Below, piece after piece: positions 34,044 through 43,638 of a stretch of 64,000 nt of DNA; within the stretch, counting starts at the first letter, position 1; each line of letters starts with the position of its first letter. Below the pieces are notes generated by a model. The model was not told where the DNA came from and ran no database searches. It saw nothing but the letters and a program-made list of their open reading frames with translations. Source of the DNA: Paracamarosporium sp. OC-R06-R3. Taxonomy: Eukaryota; Ascomycota; Dothideomycetes; Pleosporales; Didymosphaeriaceae. Location of the stretch: positions 186,001 through 250,000 of the forward strand of contig JACVRA010000063.1 in the NCBI GenBank assembly GCA_019828545.1, in the 5' to 3' direction. The position numbers were made by a program, and so were the translations under genes.

Positions 34044-34435
34044 AGAACAAAGGCGTAGGTATTATCGAAGTTGGTATAGCCTCTTTTGGGATAACGCATG
34101 GGACTTAGATTCTTGTCCTATGGCTTGATGGTGAAAGTTTTATACTACTTGTTGTGTATGAGGAGGAGAATCAAGGTTGCGATGCTGTTTCCAAGCCAGT
34201 GGGGTTGCGTTGGGCTTCACTGAACCTTCCATATTTGGGACTGCTGACGCGATCGTCCCAGGCACCAATACGATACAACAACGGGGTGTGGAAAGATTCC
34301 GCTGCCTGGGAGCGGTTACCAGCCCCACGTCACGTGCCAACCTTACCGAACGCGCCTGCCTTCCCGCTCCGAAGCTAAAGCTCACCACTTCGACTTGCGC
34401 ATTGCCGTGCATCGACACACCACATCGCCGCAGCC
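34044..34435. promoter_or_regulatory. Divergent promoter between the F-box-like and FAM32A-like genes
   Basis: About 390 bp separating two divergently transcribed starts. Nothing else recognised. Confidence 0.5.
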
Positions 34436-34822
34436 ATGCCGTCCTCGGACTACACCTCGGCTGCCGGCGGCGCTCTCAAGCTCAAGGGCGCCGGCGTCGA
34501 CAAAAAGAAGAAAAAGAAGAGGCCAAAGCCTGCCGAGTCCACCGCCGAAGCATCAACCGAGTCTAAATCGCGCTCGAAATCGCCTTCACATACCCCACGC
34601 CGCTCGATATCCCCGGATACAGCCGAGCGAGAGATTAGAGAGGGCGGCGGACGCAAGAAAACGGAGGCGGAAAAGCGGCACGAGGAGATGCGCAGGAAGC
34701 GGTTGGAGGATCGGCTGAAGAAGGAGGGCGTCAAGACGCACAAGGAAAAGGTGGAGGAGTTGAACAAATATCTCAGCGGGTTGAGTGAGCACCACGACAT
34801 GCCAAAGATTGGACCTGGCTAA
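34436..34822 (+). CDS. FAM32A-like protein (DUF1754)
   Basis: Intronless, 128 aa, ATG at 34436. It begins MPSSDYTSAAGGALKLKGAG, has a Lys run (KKKKKKRPK), a Ser/Arg-rich middle (SKSRSKSPSHTPRRS) and ends with KKTEAEKRHEEMRRKRLEDR and KTHKEKVEELNKYLSGLSEH, then DMPKIGPG. The order (Gly-Ala-Leu-Lys-Leu-Lys-Gly N-terminus, Lys tract, T-E-A-E-x-x-x-E-E/K-x-x-x-x-R, then THKE(K/R)VEE(F/L)N..L..L(S/T)EH(Y/H)D(I/M)PK(I/V)) is that of the FAM32A family. In metazoans FAM32A is a nuclear protein found in post-catalytic spliceosomes and stabilising 3' splice-site pairing. A nuclear role is likely here by family. Confidence 0.88.
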   Translation: MPSSDYTSAAGGALKLKGAGVDKKKKKKRPKPAESTAEASTESKSRSKSPSHTPRRSISPDTAEREIREGGGRKKTEAEKRHEEMRRKRLEDRLKKEGVKTHKEKVEELNKYLSGLSEHHDMPKIGPG

Positions 34823-35117
34823 GACGAGGGGGTTGGAGGGAATGCGCCGCGAACAAAAACGCACGCGTACTGTCGGGGCTGTGTGTTGCACATCCTGAGT
34901 CAATACAAAGCACTCAGAAATTCAAATTCCAACTCTATGCACATGCAGAGATCCTAGGATTAGGACTGGGCGTTGGGCGGCTCCTGGGAGTCTTGCTTGC
35001 GGTAGGAAAATGCATGGGGAAAACGGCGTCATGAAACATTGGGTGCATAGCGCTATCTAAGCGTTCATCTCGTATCATCATCACCGTTAAACATGCGACG
35101 GGACTGTTTTGGGTATA

Positions 35118-35888
35118 TCAAAAATCACAAGACTCTGCCAGCAACCGGGCCAGCTCCTCCAGCGCACTTTGATCCTCCTTGTCGAAACCATTCAGTTCCG
35201 CACAATCAATGTCGATAATTGCGACTACCTTCTCGTTCGTCAGCATCAATACAGATAATCTTCTCTTACCGCAAGTTCTGGAAGTAGTGCTCACCTTTTC
35301 ATCTTTAACAATCGGTACGACAATCTCGCTCTTACTCGCGCCGTCACACGCGATATGTCCTGGGAACTTCTCCACGTCCTCAACGAGCTGAGTGATCTTG
35401 GTTTCAGCAGCTTTCCCGCATACGCCTCGACCAAAAGCGATGGCCTGGCATGCGACTTGGCCTTGGAACGGGCCAAGGATGAGTTGGCGAGGATTCGAAG
35501 GGTCAGTGAAGTAGAAGCCGGACCAATTTACTGCGGATGATGGAGAAGGAAGCGAGTGATATGCGTGCCAGAGGAGAGCGGCAGCATTAGAGAAATTGCT
35601 GCATGGGTATGTTAGTCATGGTTGTTGCGAGCGTGTTAGCTAGGCGGAAGATGGGAAAGATTGGCATACCAGACCTGTTTATAGATTAGTATACTCCCAA
35701 GAGGTATACCGAATGGACTAGATACGTACCCAGTTCCTTTGACCATCAAAGAGTGCCTTTGCTTGCTCCAAGACTTGTTCATATGCCTCTTTCTTGCTCA
35801 TGCCGTCGGCAAAATGCGAAGAGTCGGCGTGCACCTGCAACAAACATCAACACCATCTTCGCACTTTACATTTTCAATGACGTACCAT
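35118..35888 (-). CDS. Free methionine-(R)-sulfoxide reductase (GAF-domain fRMsr)
   Basis: Reduces free Met-R-sulfoxide; antioxidant enzyme homologous to yeast YKL069W. Five coding exons give 175 aa: 35888-35886 (only ATG), 35834-35730, 35674-35670 (5-nt micro-exon GTCTG), 35598-35295, 35228-35118. Joins give M-VHADSSHFADG, then QRNW-V-CNFSNAAALLWHAYHS across the micro-exon, as the family requires. The GAF fold shows AVNWSGFYF, QVACQAIAFGRGVCGKAA (holding two of the catalytic Cys), EKFPGHIACDGASKSEIVVP (with the third Cys) and VVAIIDIDCAELNGFDKEDQ. Introns are 51, 55, 71 and 66 nt; the last is a multiple of three and open. Loss of the micro-exon would shift the frame. Identity is firm; the micro-exon is inferred from frame and family conservation. 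Confidence 0.93.
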
Positions 35889-36324
35889 GGCTGAAACCGT
35901 TGAGACTATGAAGTTGAGCTACGCACAATCATGAATCACAGTTCTAGAAAACATAACGTGCAGAAAGATTTCGAGCTAAGTATGGCGCAATCGCAAGGGT
36001 CCGGAAGCTGATTGGTTGGTTGTTAGTCGGCTTTGCTAGCATCGTGGGACTGCGACAACACTTCTCTTGAGCATCGTGAAATTGCGAGAACAACACTTGG
36101 ATGTACTCCTTTGAAATCGTAATGAGATGAAGGCAGATGAAGAAAGGGGTATATTGTATCTATCTGTTGGAATACAGCTGAACATCTTGTAAACTCCACT
36201 TTACCATGCCGATAACGCCCAAGACCAACAACACTGGCGACAAAAAAACAAACAGAAAACACCAGAAACTTCCGTTCCTACGCTCGATTGTAAACTCCTC
36301 CGTTTTTGGAGCCGAAATGGACCT
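35889..36324. other. Intergenic between two minus-strand genes
   Basis: About 435 bp carrying the fRMsr promoter and the 3' flank of the next gene. No feature recognised. Confidence 0.4.
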
Positions 36325-36843
36325 TTAAGGCAGCTCGTCATCGTCATCGATGACAATAGGTTGGTTGTAGGTCTGCCCGAATATGGGCGCATTCGGTGGT
36401 TGCGCTGGTGTAAGCAGAAAGCCAGCCAAATCGGTCGCTGGGTCGCTTTGCGCTTGAATGGGAATTGCAGACCCGGCTTCAATGCTACCCTGTGTGGGCA
36501 TCCCCACCGGCAGCTGCTGTAGTAGCTGCATTGGTATATGAAAACCAGGCTGCAGTTGCTGATAGGGAATGCCGTACCACCTATCGTTTTCCAAGTCGTA
36601 ATTTCCAATATAAATACCGGAGATGAAATCAGCCGGAGTGGGTATTGGGCCTCCATCCTCCATATACTCGATACGGACACGAATGTGGTTGGGGAGGTTG
36701 CAGCCTGTGAGAGTCCAGTAGTGGACCTTTACATGGACGGAGGTGATTTCGAAATTGGTGCACGTCTGGATTTCTCCGTTTCTCAGGAAGACGACTAGGG
36801 TGCCGGTGCGGCCGGTGGAGATGGGAGGATTTGGGAAAGACAT
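36325..36843 (-). CDS. Hypothetical 172-aa protein, not recognised
   Basis: Single exon with ATG at 36843. It starts MSFPNPPISTGRTGTLVVFL and has a beta-rich-looking first half (TNFEITSVHVKVHYWTLTGC). The second half is Gln/Pro-rich and ends with an acidic VIDDDDELP tail. No signal peptide, membrane span or known domain is visible. Composition is less GC-rich than neighbouring housekeeping genes. It may be lineage-specific. A 36-bp minisatellite sits just upstream of the start. I have no function to offer. Confidence 0.6.
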   Translation of the reverse strand: MSFPNPPISTGRTGTLVVFLRNGEIQTCTNFEITSVHVKVHYWTLTGCNLPNHIRVRIEYMEDGGPIPTPADFISGIYIGNYDLENDRWYGIPYQQLQPGFHIPMQLLQQLPVGMPTQGSIEAGSAIPIQAQSDPATDLAGFLLTPAQPPNAPIFGQTYNQPIVIDDDDELP

Positions 36844-37877
36844 TTTGATAGTGAGGTGAGATAGAGAAAATGTTTTTGGAGGTTACTCTGATGTTAACCG
36901 TGAATTGATAGCTGTTGTAAAGCTTAAAAGTCTTGAGAAGAGTTGGAGGATAGTCTTAGAAAGCGGTTTCGAGAAGAGTTGGAATATGGTCTTGGAAAGT
37001 GGTTTCGGAAAGAGTTGGAAGATGGCTTTGGAAAGTGGTCTCTCGTGGTTCAGCTGGCAGGAGTTCAACGAAGAGGGAAAGCACGAGCTTCTCTTCTTAT
37101 AAGAGTCGAGCATGAGGCAGGTTCAACGGTACCGTTAGAAACACAAAAAGCCATTTTTACGATGACCACTGAGCGATGAGGATATGGTTATCTTCCGGTG
37201 GAACTGCTTCAAACGCATTCATTCCGTGGTACTGGACATGGGCAAAGCAAAAATACTAAAACTACGCGTTCGAATTATTTCAATCGAATTTATATGTGCC
37301 CTGCTTTGCGAGATAAATTATCCTAGAGTATACAGTACACGATTTGGCTGATGTGAAAGTGAATCATGTAGCTACGACATAATTTCAAGATGGGATGCAT
37401 AATATTTCGATAAACATGAACATGCCGTATGGCTTCGATGTAGCAAAAAGTATATTATGGGTACCGGGGGAAGGGGCGGAGAGCGGACCGCTGGTACGCG
37501 TCACGGGCATCACCAAACACGGTTGGGCTTGAACAGAGACGCCAAACTTTGAGAGAAAATTCGATTTCCATCAAGCGAATTGGAAGTTGCTGATTTAATA
37601 TTGTAGAAAACAACACTGCAATGTACGGAATATTCCTGGCTGCATGCGATACAGGTTTGCAGAACACGTGGAACGTATCTGCAGAGGGCTAATAGCTTAC
37701 ATCATGCATCTCATAGCCACGGATTGGATCATCATCATGAATAACCCAATTAATATTCTTTTACCCAGCACGATTACTTTGCACCAGCTACTGATAATAG
37801 CAGTCGTGCGAAGACGCGTAATAGTTCTGACATACTATCGCAAATTCACCGTAACGCACCAACTCAACCCCTTCCCC
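36844..37877. other. 1 kb AT-rich intergenic region with minisatellite
   Basis: Contains the 36-bp repeat at 36935-37042, then AT-rich sequence to ~37850. No gene seen in 37110-37877. It separates the hypothetical protein promoter from the 3' end of the Rossmann-fold gene. Confidence 0.5.
36935..37042. repeat. Three tandem copies of a 36-bp minisatellite
   Basis: Units 36935-36970, 36971-37006 and 37007-37042 share the core pattern rGAAAGAGTTGGAr.ATrG, then CTTrGAAAG.GGTyTC. In one plus-strand frame each unit encodes 12 residues like EKSWNMVLESGF. The period is a multiple of three and all three units stay open. The repeat lies within 200 bp upstream of the 172-aa hypothetical gene's start. 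Confidence 0.9.
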
Positions 37878-38810
37878 CTATCCCAGTCTTTGATGCCTTG
37901 GCCAGATCCCATGCTCTTTCCAAAATCCTCTCGAATCTAGCTTTCTCCCTAGCTTATCCATCTCTCTTGGAAGCGCTCTAATGTCCTCCTCCAGCATCAA
38001 TTCACCCACCCACTTTGCAAACTGCTGCCTTGTCTCTTCTTCCTGTGCACTCTTTTCATCGTCCCCTACTAGAGCACTGAAACTCAAAATTAAATCATAC
38101 CAATCGTACACACGCAAGTCAGCCAAAATCCATCTCTTCCCGGGTGTTGGATGTCTATGGCTTGCAACAATCGCTCTCGCAACATCCTCGCCGTGTATGA
38201 AATGCACAGCGCCGCGCTTACGAACATCTTCCTTGCTCTTACCGAGGCGGGGAAGCCATGACCGTGGCACACGAGTACCGCCGTACAAACCAGACAAATT
38301 GAGCGATGTACCACCCAGCTCCCTCAACTCGTCCTCAGCAATAGCGCGCTCGTTCGTTTTATCATAGGGCGAGTCATCATCGGAGTACGAATCGGGCAGT
38401 TTATCGAAAATCCCGGTATGTCCAAGCTGGATCCAGTGATTTCTGGGTCCGTGGACTGAACGATAAAGACCGGTAATGGCTTTAGACGGTCCTTTGCCGG
38501 TCAGTGGGAAGGTAATCAAGACAGTCTTGGCTCGCGGGAGGGCCTTGTAAGGCTCTGCGGACCCGGAATTTGGATCGAACTTGAAGGGGATCGTGTTGTC
38601 TCTTCCAGTAGTCGTGGTAGCCGCATATGACAGCTTTTCTTTCTCCAATAGCGGAATCAGGAAAGTGGCTGTCCATCCTGCGCCTAGGATCAAGAGTTCA
38701 ACTTCTTTGGGCTGTTCGCGGAGCATGTCGGACAGTTGATCCAGACGAGGTTGTTGCGAGGTTTGATCAGCGGGAGTCAGCGGAGATTCTGAGGACTTAG
38801 AGGGATTCAT
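37878..38810 (-). CDS. NAD(P)-binding Rossmann-fold protein, epimerase-like
   Basis: 310 aa, single exon; ATG at 38810 (the frame extends upstream only to a TTG). A Pro/Ser-rich 40-residue leader precedes VELLILGAGWTATFLIPLLE, a dinucleotide-binding beta-alpha-beta with GxGxxA. Later segments fit an extended SDR/epimerase-like fold: KTVLITFPLTGKGP, NHWIQLGHTGIF, a DDDSPYDKTNERAIAEDELR stretch (usual position of the active-site region, but no YxxxK is seen), LSGLYGGTRVPRSWLP and VHFIHGEDVARAIVASHRHP. It resembles the bacterial YeeZ-type group and its mould homologues of unknown substrate. The catalytic Tyr-Lys pair is not obvious, so enzymatic activity is uncertain. Confidence 0.82.
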   Translation of the reverse strand: MNPSKSSESPLTPADQTSQQPRLDQLSDMLREQPKEVELLILGAGWTATFLIPLLEKEKLSYAATTTTGRDNTIPFKFDPNSGSAEPYKALPRAKTVLITFPLTGKGPSKAITGLYRSVHGPRNHWIQLGHTGIFDKLPDSYSDDDSPYDKTNERAIAEDELRELGGTSLNLSGLYGGTRVPRSWLPRLGKSKEDVRKRGAVHFIHGEDVARAIVASHRHPTPGKRWILADLRVYDWYDLILSFSALVGDDEKSAQEEETRQQFAKWVGELMLEEDIRALPREMDKLGRKLDSRGFWKEHGIWPRHQRLG

Positions 38811-39073
38811 CAAAGCAAACAAGCTGGTGTAGACCGAGCAGACTGTCCAGACATAGGCATCCTAATGTAGTCGTGTCGTCACACTAAGCAGGTCTCAACG
38901 CCGATGAAGTTAGCCTTCCGCCGACATCCCAGCAGCTCTAGCCGAGCGCCAAAATAAGCGCGTCGATGGTCTTTGCATCATGAACATCTTCAATTCCTAC
39001 ACCAAAAACTTCTCAACGCGCGACGGCCCCAAACGTGCATCGCATCCAATAGCACTTCTTCTGTCGCCCGCGC

Positions 39074-39676
39074 ATGGCCATATCCGCAATGGCCACTCCA
39101 CAACCACCCACCGACATCCTCACGCCCGACCAACGCCTCGCGCTCGAAGAGCAAGCACGTTATGCCAAGTACAAGCGCAACATTGCCATCGGCGGCGCAA
39201 TAGCCTGTCCTGTCATTGCGCTCCTCCCGCCACGAAAACTAGATCTATACACTCTCTCCTTAGGCGTCGGCTTCTATCTGTCCGCCGACCAACTCGCACA
39301 ATCGTACAAAGGACGCCCCCTCCTATCCCTCATAACACCTTCATTATCAAGCCCGATACCTAGTGGGCTGCCAACAGAGAAGGCGAGAGAAACCAGCCGG
39401 ATATTGAAAGAGAGGGAAGAGGCGGAGCGGGCGCGGAGAGAAGGTGTGCAGGGTTTGGGGAAGGGAAAGGAGGAAAGGTCAATACTGGGCAAGCTGTGGA
39501 TGGGCGACGAAGAGGAGGGCTGGAAAGAAAGGCGGTTGGAGGAGGAGCGGAAAGCCCTGGAAGAGGGGAAGTCTTATACCGATATGATCCTGGACCAGAT
39601 TTGGGAGGTGTGGAATTGGGATAAGAAGAAGGGAGATGACAAGAGTCAAGGTGGTGATGGAAGCAAAAAGGAGTGA
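39074..39676 (+). CDS. Small conserved fungal membrane protein (often named rhomboid family membrane protein)
   Basis: 200 aa, single exon; ATG at 39074 or the in-frame ATG at 39089 (MATPQPPTDILTPDQRLALE), the latter closer to the family start. It has AKYKRNIAIGGAIACPVIAL and PPRKLDLYTLSLGVGFYLSA, two hydrophobic segments (about residues 36-53 and 60-75). A charged helix-rich C-terminus follows with GKLWMGDEEEGWKERRLEEE and DMILDQIWEVWNWDKKK. In mould genomes homologues are commonly called rhomboid family membrane protein, but no rhomboid catalytic GxSx or His motif and only two potential helices are present. I regard that name as unreliable. A mitochondrial or other organellar membrane location is possible. 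Confidence 0.82.
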   Translation: MAISAMATPQPPTDILTPDQRLALEEQARYAKYKRNIAIGGAIACPVIALLPPRKLDLYTLSLGVGFYLSADQLAQSYKGRPLLSLITPSLSSPIPSGLPTEKARETSRILKEREEAERARREGVQGLGKGKEERSILGKLWMGDEEEGWKERRLEEERKALEEGKSYTDMILDQIWEVWNWDKKKGDDKSQGGDGSKKE

Positions 39677-40341
39677 CGGGAAGAATTTGGCTGAGTAGCT
39701 GAATATGTATAATGTTCGTTGTAGGACTATACGGGATAGGAAAATCGCATCTGCGGCGTTTGGGATACAGCGGCTAATGCTGGCGGCGGTTTTTGACGTT
39801 GTAAGATAGAGAGGACGTGGACATATCGAGAATTTTCGGTGTAATATGTAGCAACCAAGGTCGTCATATGACAGTCTGCTTGGGTATACCCCAAACACCC
39901 TCCTAGTACCTGCAGTCAGCGCATACGGCTTCGCGACTCTGCAAACAAGTTGCAAGTGATACGTAAGACTCAGATGACCCGCCATCCAAGGTAAGTTCTG
40001 ATGGTATTCATAGCCTAGATAAACCGACCCCTCAGGACAAGGGCCCAGATGAGCTGCCTCACCTTGAAGTTCAAGCGAACCCAGGAGCTAGATAAAGTGA
40101 ACCCAAGATGAGATTCAAGTTCTTGTTGCATATCTGTTTCTGATCGTCGACATATACCAAACTGTATAGAAAGCCAACGAAAGCCTCGCGTGCTTCTCCT
40201 TCAGTGTTGTGTAATCGACTGTAGCTNNGGTGTATAGAGACACAGTAGTCTCTCCAGCTTGCCTCTTTGAGGCATGTTTCAGCTTTACTACTCTAGCGAG
40301 TAGTTATCGCATCTGTTCCTGTCTTGCCTCGAAATTCGTGC
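39677..40341. other. Convergent 3' intergenic region with two ambiguous bases
   Basis: No gene recognised. Contains NN at 40227-40228, the only undetermined bases in the window, which may mark a consensus or scaffold problem. Both flanking genes end here. Confidence 0.5.
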
Positions 40342-41117
40342 TCACCGCTTCCGCCTCTTAGCACTTCCCCTCGCATCTTTGCCCACGTCCTCAAATCCCA
40401 CAGTGATGCCATCCTCTTTCCTCTTTATCACACTTGCAATAGGCTCAAAGCTCCCACTGGCCCGTATCCTCTTCATTGGACTCCGTCCCATCCACACATC
40501 CTCCTGGTCCGTACCACCCTCAGTGTCGCCCCCGTTTTCTGCACCGTCATAATCACCAAACTTGCGCTTCTGTGATGTGCTAGGCGCGTCCCTAAGTCTG
40601 CGCAGTCGAGCATCTCGCAGGCGACGATTGACTTCTTCGGTTATGTCGATGTGCTGAACTTCATACTCCTCGCGGGGCGGGCTCGTAGGCTGGGTCTGCG
40701 GTTGGTGTTGCGTGGGCGGAGCTTGGGTGGAGGCGTGAGCTTGAGAAGAGAGTGAATGAGAAGCGGGAGAGGGGCTTGGACGGTTTGCCCCTTCCAGACT
40801 GAGACGTCCGCGCGATTTGTTGGGTGTCTGTCGCAGTCAGTCTCACTCTATGCTGATCGTGTCTCTTGTGTCTTAGAGCCAGGAAAGGTGATGCCTGAGC
40901 TTACCTTCCGTTCCGCGAGGCCCTCACTCTGCAGCTGATCTTTGAACTTCTGCATACTATCCTGCAATCTGCCCGACTGATTGCGCAGTGATAGTAGATC
41001 GGTCGCGAGCCAGTCAGGCGAATTGTGGTCGGTACGTTCGAGTGCCTCGCCGAAAAAGCGGAGTGTCGAGCGTAGGTTTGCCATGTGCTGGTCAATTTCG
41101 TCCAGGTTGAAAGCCAT
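40342..41117 (-). CDS. Hypothetical 232-aa nuclear-type protein
   Basis: Two exons, 41117-40905 and 40827-40342, with a 77-nt intron (GTAAGC..CTGAC..CGACAG). The ATG gives MAFNLDEIDQHMANLRSTLR. Residues 1-71 look fully helical (FFGEALERTDHNSPDWLATD, SLRNQSGRLQDSMQKFKDQL), suggesting a helical-bundle or coiled-coil interaction domain. The middle is Ser/Gln/Pro-rich. The C-terminus has basic clusters: EEVNRRLRDARLRRLRD, SQKRKFGDYDG and a final GSAKRRKR like a nuclear localisation signal. No family recognised; a subunit of a nuclear complex is one guess. Unspliced reading stops soon after the donor, so the intron is supported mainly by the long open downstream frame and good consensus sites. Confidence 0.72.
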
Positions 41118-42367
41118 GGCGGAATCGGAACGGAGCGGGCTTTTGAGTTGAGCGACGTGAAGTTGAGTGCTGCGGGGTATAGGCTTCGCGGAGTACTGCA
41201 ACAGGATTATATATATTGAGTGAATATGTTTAATATGCGCAGAAATAAGCGCGCTGGCGAGCTTGCTCCGCTGAATGTGCAAGATGTGACTTTCAAACTT
41301 CGTGCTTCAAAAGAAGTTGGGGAGCGGGCCTTAGCGCGGCGCTAAATGTTCCGATGGCTATTCCGAGCTTCCGATACCTAGACTAGCGACACCCATAGGC
41401 CGAGGTCGCCTTCAGACCTTCGCCAGTGTTGTCGTACAGATTTGGAGCATTTTAAGAGAACCAATCAATGCACCATTTAGTACGATTTGAAGTTACGCGG
41501 CGATGCTAGCATGCTGTGCTTTTTGAATCCACACATCTACGGTACTACATGGTCTCTTCGCGTTGAAATATCCCCCCTCAACCTTCAATAGAACGAAAAC
41601 ATGAACATCAAAGGCTTGCGTATATAATACATTTCAACGCGTAGTCTAAACCAATCATAAGACTCCTGGTCCTTATTTTCGATGAAAACCATGAACTGTA
41701 GTCCTCCGTTGAACTGGCTTGTGGTCCACTTTTCGTAAAAAGGCAACAAGCCTAATATCACACGGTATAATTAGCATATTCTCTTGGGTTTGATACACGT
41801 AGGTGTATGTTTATTTGAAGGTAACGAATTAATCAATCCGAACGTGCAAATGCCGTATTATTCTTGGCTATGGCCGCAGACGCAGCGTGCAGCGTTGTTC
41901 GCGCCGTAGCAGGAGTTTAGGTTCATCATCGCCTCGAATTTGCGGACTGCTGGTGTATCGTGTTTTGAACCAGACTCCTAAGAAGCACTTCCTCACCAAC
42001 CGTCTAGCTGTTACTTTTGTCTGCTAAACGATGTTTGAGTTTGCTTCCTGCTATACGAGCAAGCCTCAGAAGTGGGAGTGGCTTTGTTGCACACCGCATC
42101 ATGCGATGAAACCGAGCAGGTTGACCGCTTAGTACTTCTTTGGATCATAGTACTGTGTTGGCGTTCGGTTCCGTGTGTAGATCCATATGTAATCAAGACC
42201 GACATCAGACCTGGATTGTCCCTAGCTCTTCGCGTGGAACCTTCCCAGCCTTTGCGAGCTCAACATGCATCGCCCCATCCGAGTATTTGGTATTCAAGTA
42301 AATCCTTCATTTTCAACCCTGGCTTGAACTGCTGCTGTGTGGCGAAGCGACCTGATTCTGTATATGT
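41118..42367. other. 1.25 kb AT-leaning intergenic region
   Basis: Covers the 5' flank of the 232-aa gene and the 3' flank of the DUF4604 gene. No gene found. 41450-41900 is AT-rich. Confidence 0.45.
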
Positions 42368-42894
42368 TCATCCGGTCTCCTCATCTCCGAAGGATAACTT
42401 GACAGGTTTCCCCTTCTTTTTGGCCTTCTTCACCATCTTTTTCTCGGGTTCTTTTGAATCTTTGGCATCCTCGTCCTTCTCTTCAGCGATGACCTTTGCA
42501 ACCTTCCGCTTCTTGGTGGCTTTGCCGACTTCGGCAATGTTGTCCTTGGACTGTGTCGCTGCTGCGTCCTTCGATGCATCATCGGCCGGAGTGGCCACAT
42601 CCTCATTTTTCTCGGCGTCCTTACCAGCTACCATCGCCTCGTACTCAGCCTTTGTCATGGATTGGTTTGTATCTTCTAGTACGTAGGTAGGTGCATCATC
42701 TTCGTCATCATCTTTTTTCAACCGCTTGTTCCTGGGAATAGGCTGTTCATGTCGTCCTGAGCCATCGCCAGCTAGTTCGCCTCGTATCCGCCGCAGGAAG
42801 GCGGGCTGGGTATCATCTGGATGCGTTGTTAGCTCTGCTGATGTGGACTAGGCGCGTACATACCGTAGTGAAGGTCTTTCGCCTTGAAACTCAT
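42368..42894 (-). CDS. DUF4604-type Lys/Glu-rich protein
   Basis: 159 aa from exons 42894-42864 (31 nt) and 42816-42368 with a 47-nt intron. It reads MSFKAKDLHYDDTQPAFLRR then HEQPIPRNKR, DDDEDDAPTYVLEDTNQSMT, an Ala/Lys/Glu-rich acidic middle, KKRKVAKVIAEEKDED and a final KKGKPVKLSFGDEETG. The conserved start (MSFKAKDLxY....P.FL..L) and the end (K..KLSFGD(E/D)E) match the fungal/plant DUF4604 family, whose function is unknown to me. Multiple Lys clusters suggest a nuclear or nucleolar location. The short first exon is required to reach the family's N-terminus. Confidence 0.88.
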
Positions 42895-43638
42895 GGTTGT
42901 GCGGTGGAATGGACGATATGATGTAGTCACTACAAGCGATTGAGACGATATCACGTGAAGAGTAGATGCGGCAAACGCCTGCATTCAACGATGTTTCGGT
43001 GATTGGGATCGAAATGTCACCGCCAGCGCGGGCCGCTCGTTGGCGCGGACGCAGGAAGGAGATTTAGATCTCTTGGCGGCGTTAACTCCGCGTGTGACGC
43101 CTTGTTTACTCTTTACCCCTTTTGGCTGGTGGGCGCGGCGGGTCGTGTTGATCTCTCGACAAGTCTCCCAGTGCTGCGTTGTAGCAAGACAAATACTTCC
43201 CAGAGGGGTGATAGCGACTGAGAGTGTGCTTTTTAGTAGATCGTTCGATGCGGAAGCTGCCGATTTCTTCCTGCTTTCCCTCGCCAAAGCTTCCCAAACT
43301 AGTGAAATTAACACGCATTCAGGCTCGCCGCGCAGATTGTCACTGCAAACCTCAGACCGAAAATCGTTGAAGTCGACGTCACCTTCGCGTGCGAGATCTC
43401 AGTTTCCTTTCCGCAGGCACGCGCGCTTCCACACTCCTGGCTCCTACCCGACCCCGCGTCACCGTTCCCTACGCAACCGTGCTGGCCCACCAAGTCGCAC
43501 GCTTGGATCTCTCTTCCAATACCTCTGAACCCAACACTAGTTTCATTCACTGCTATCGGAAAGTTGAGGAACAATCAGAAGCGCGCACAGTGCAGCGCAA
43601 GGTGTAGGGGGGCAATTCAAGGCAATTGGTGGTGAGCA
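42895..43638. promoter_or_regulatory. Divergent promoter between DUF4604 and mannosyltransferase genes
   Basis: About 740 bp between divergent starts; expected to hold both promoters. Small frames in 43000-43600 show no family content. Confidence 0.5.
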
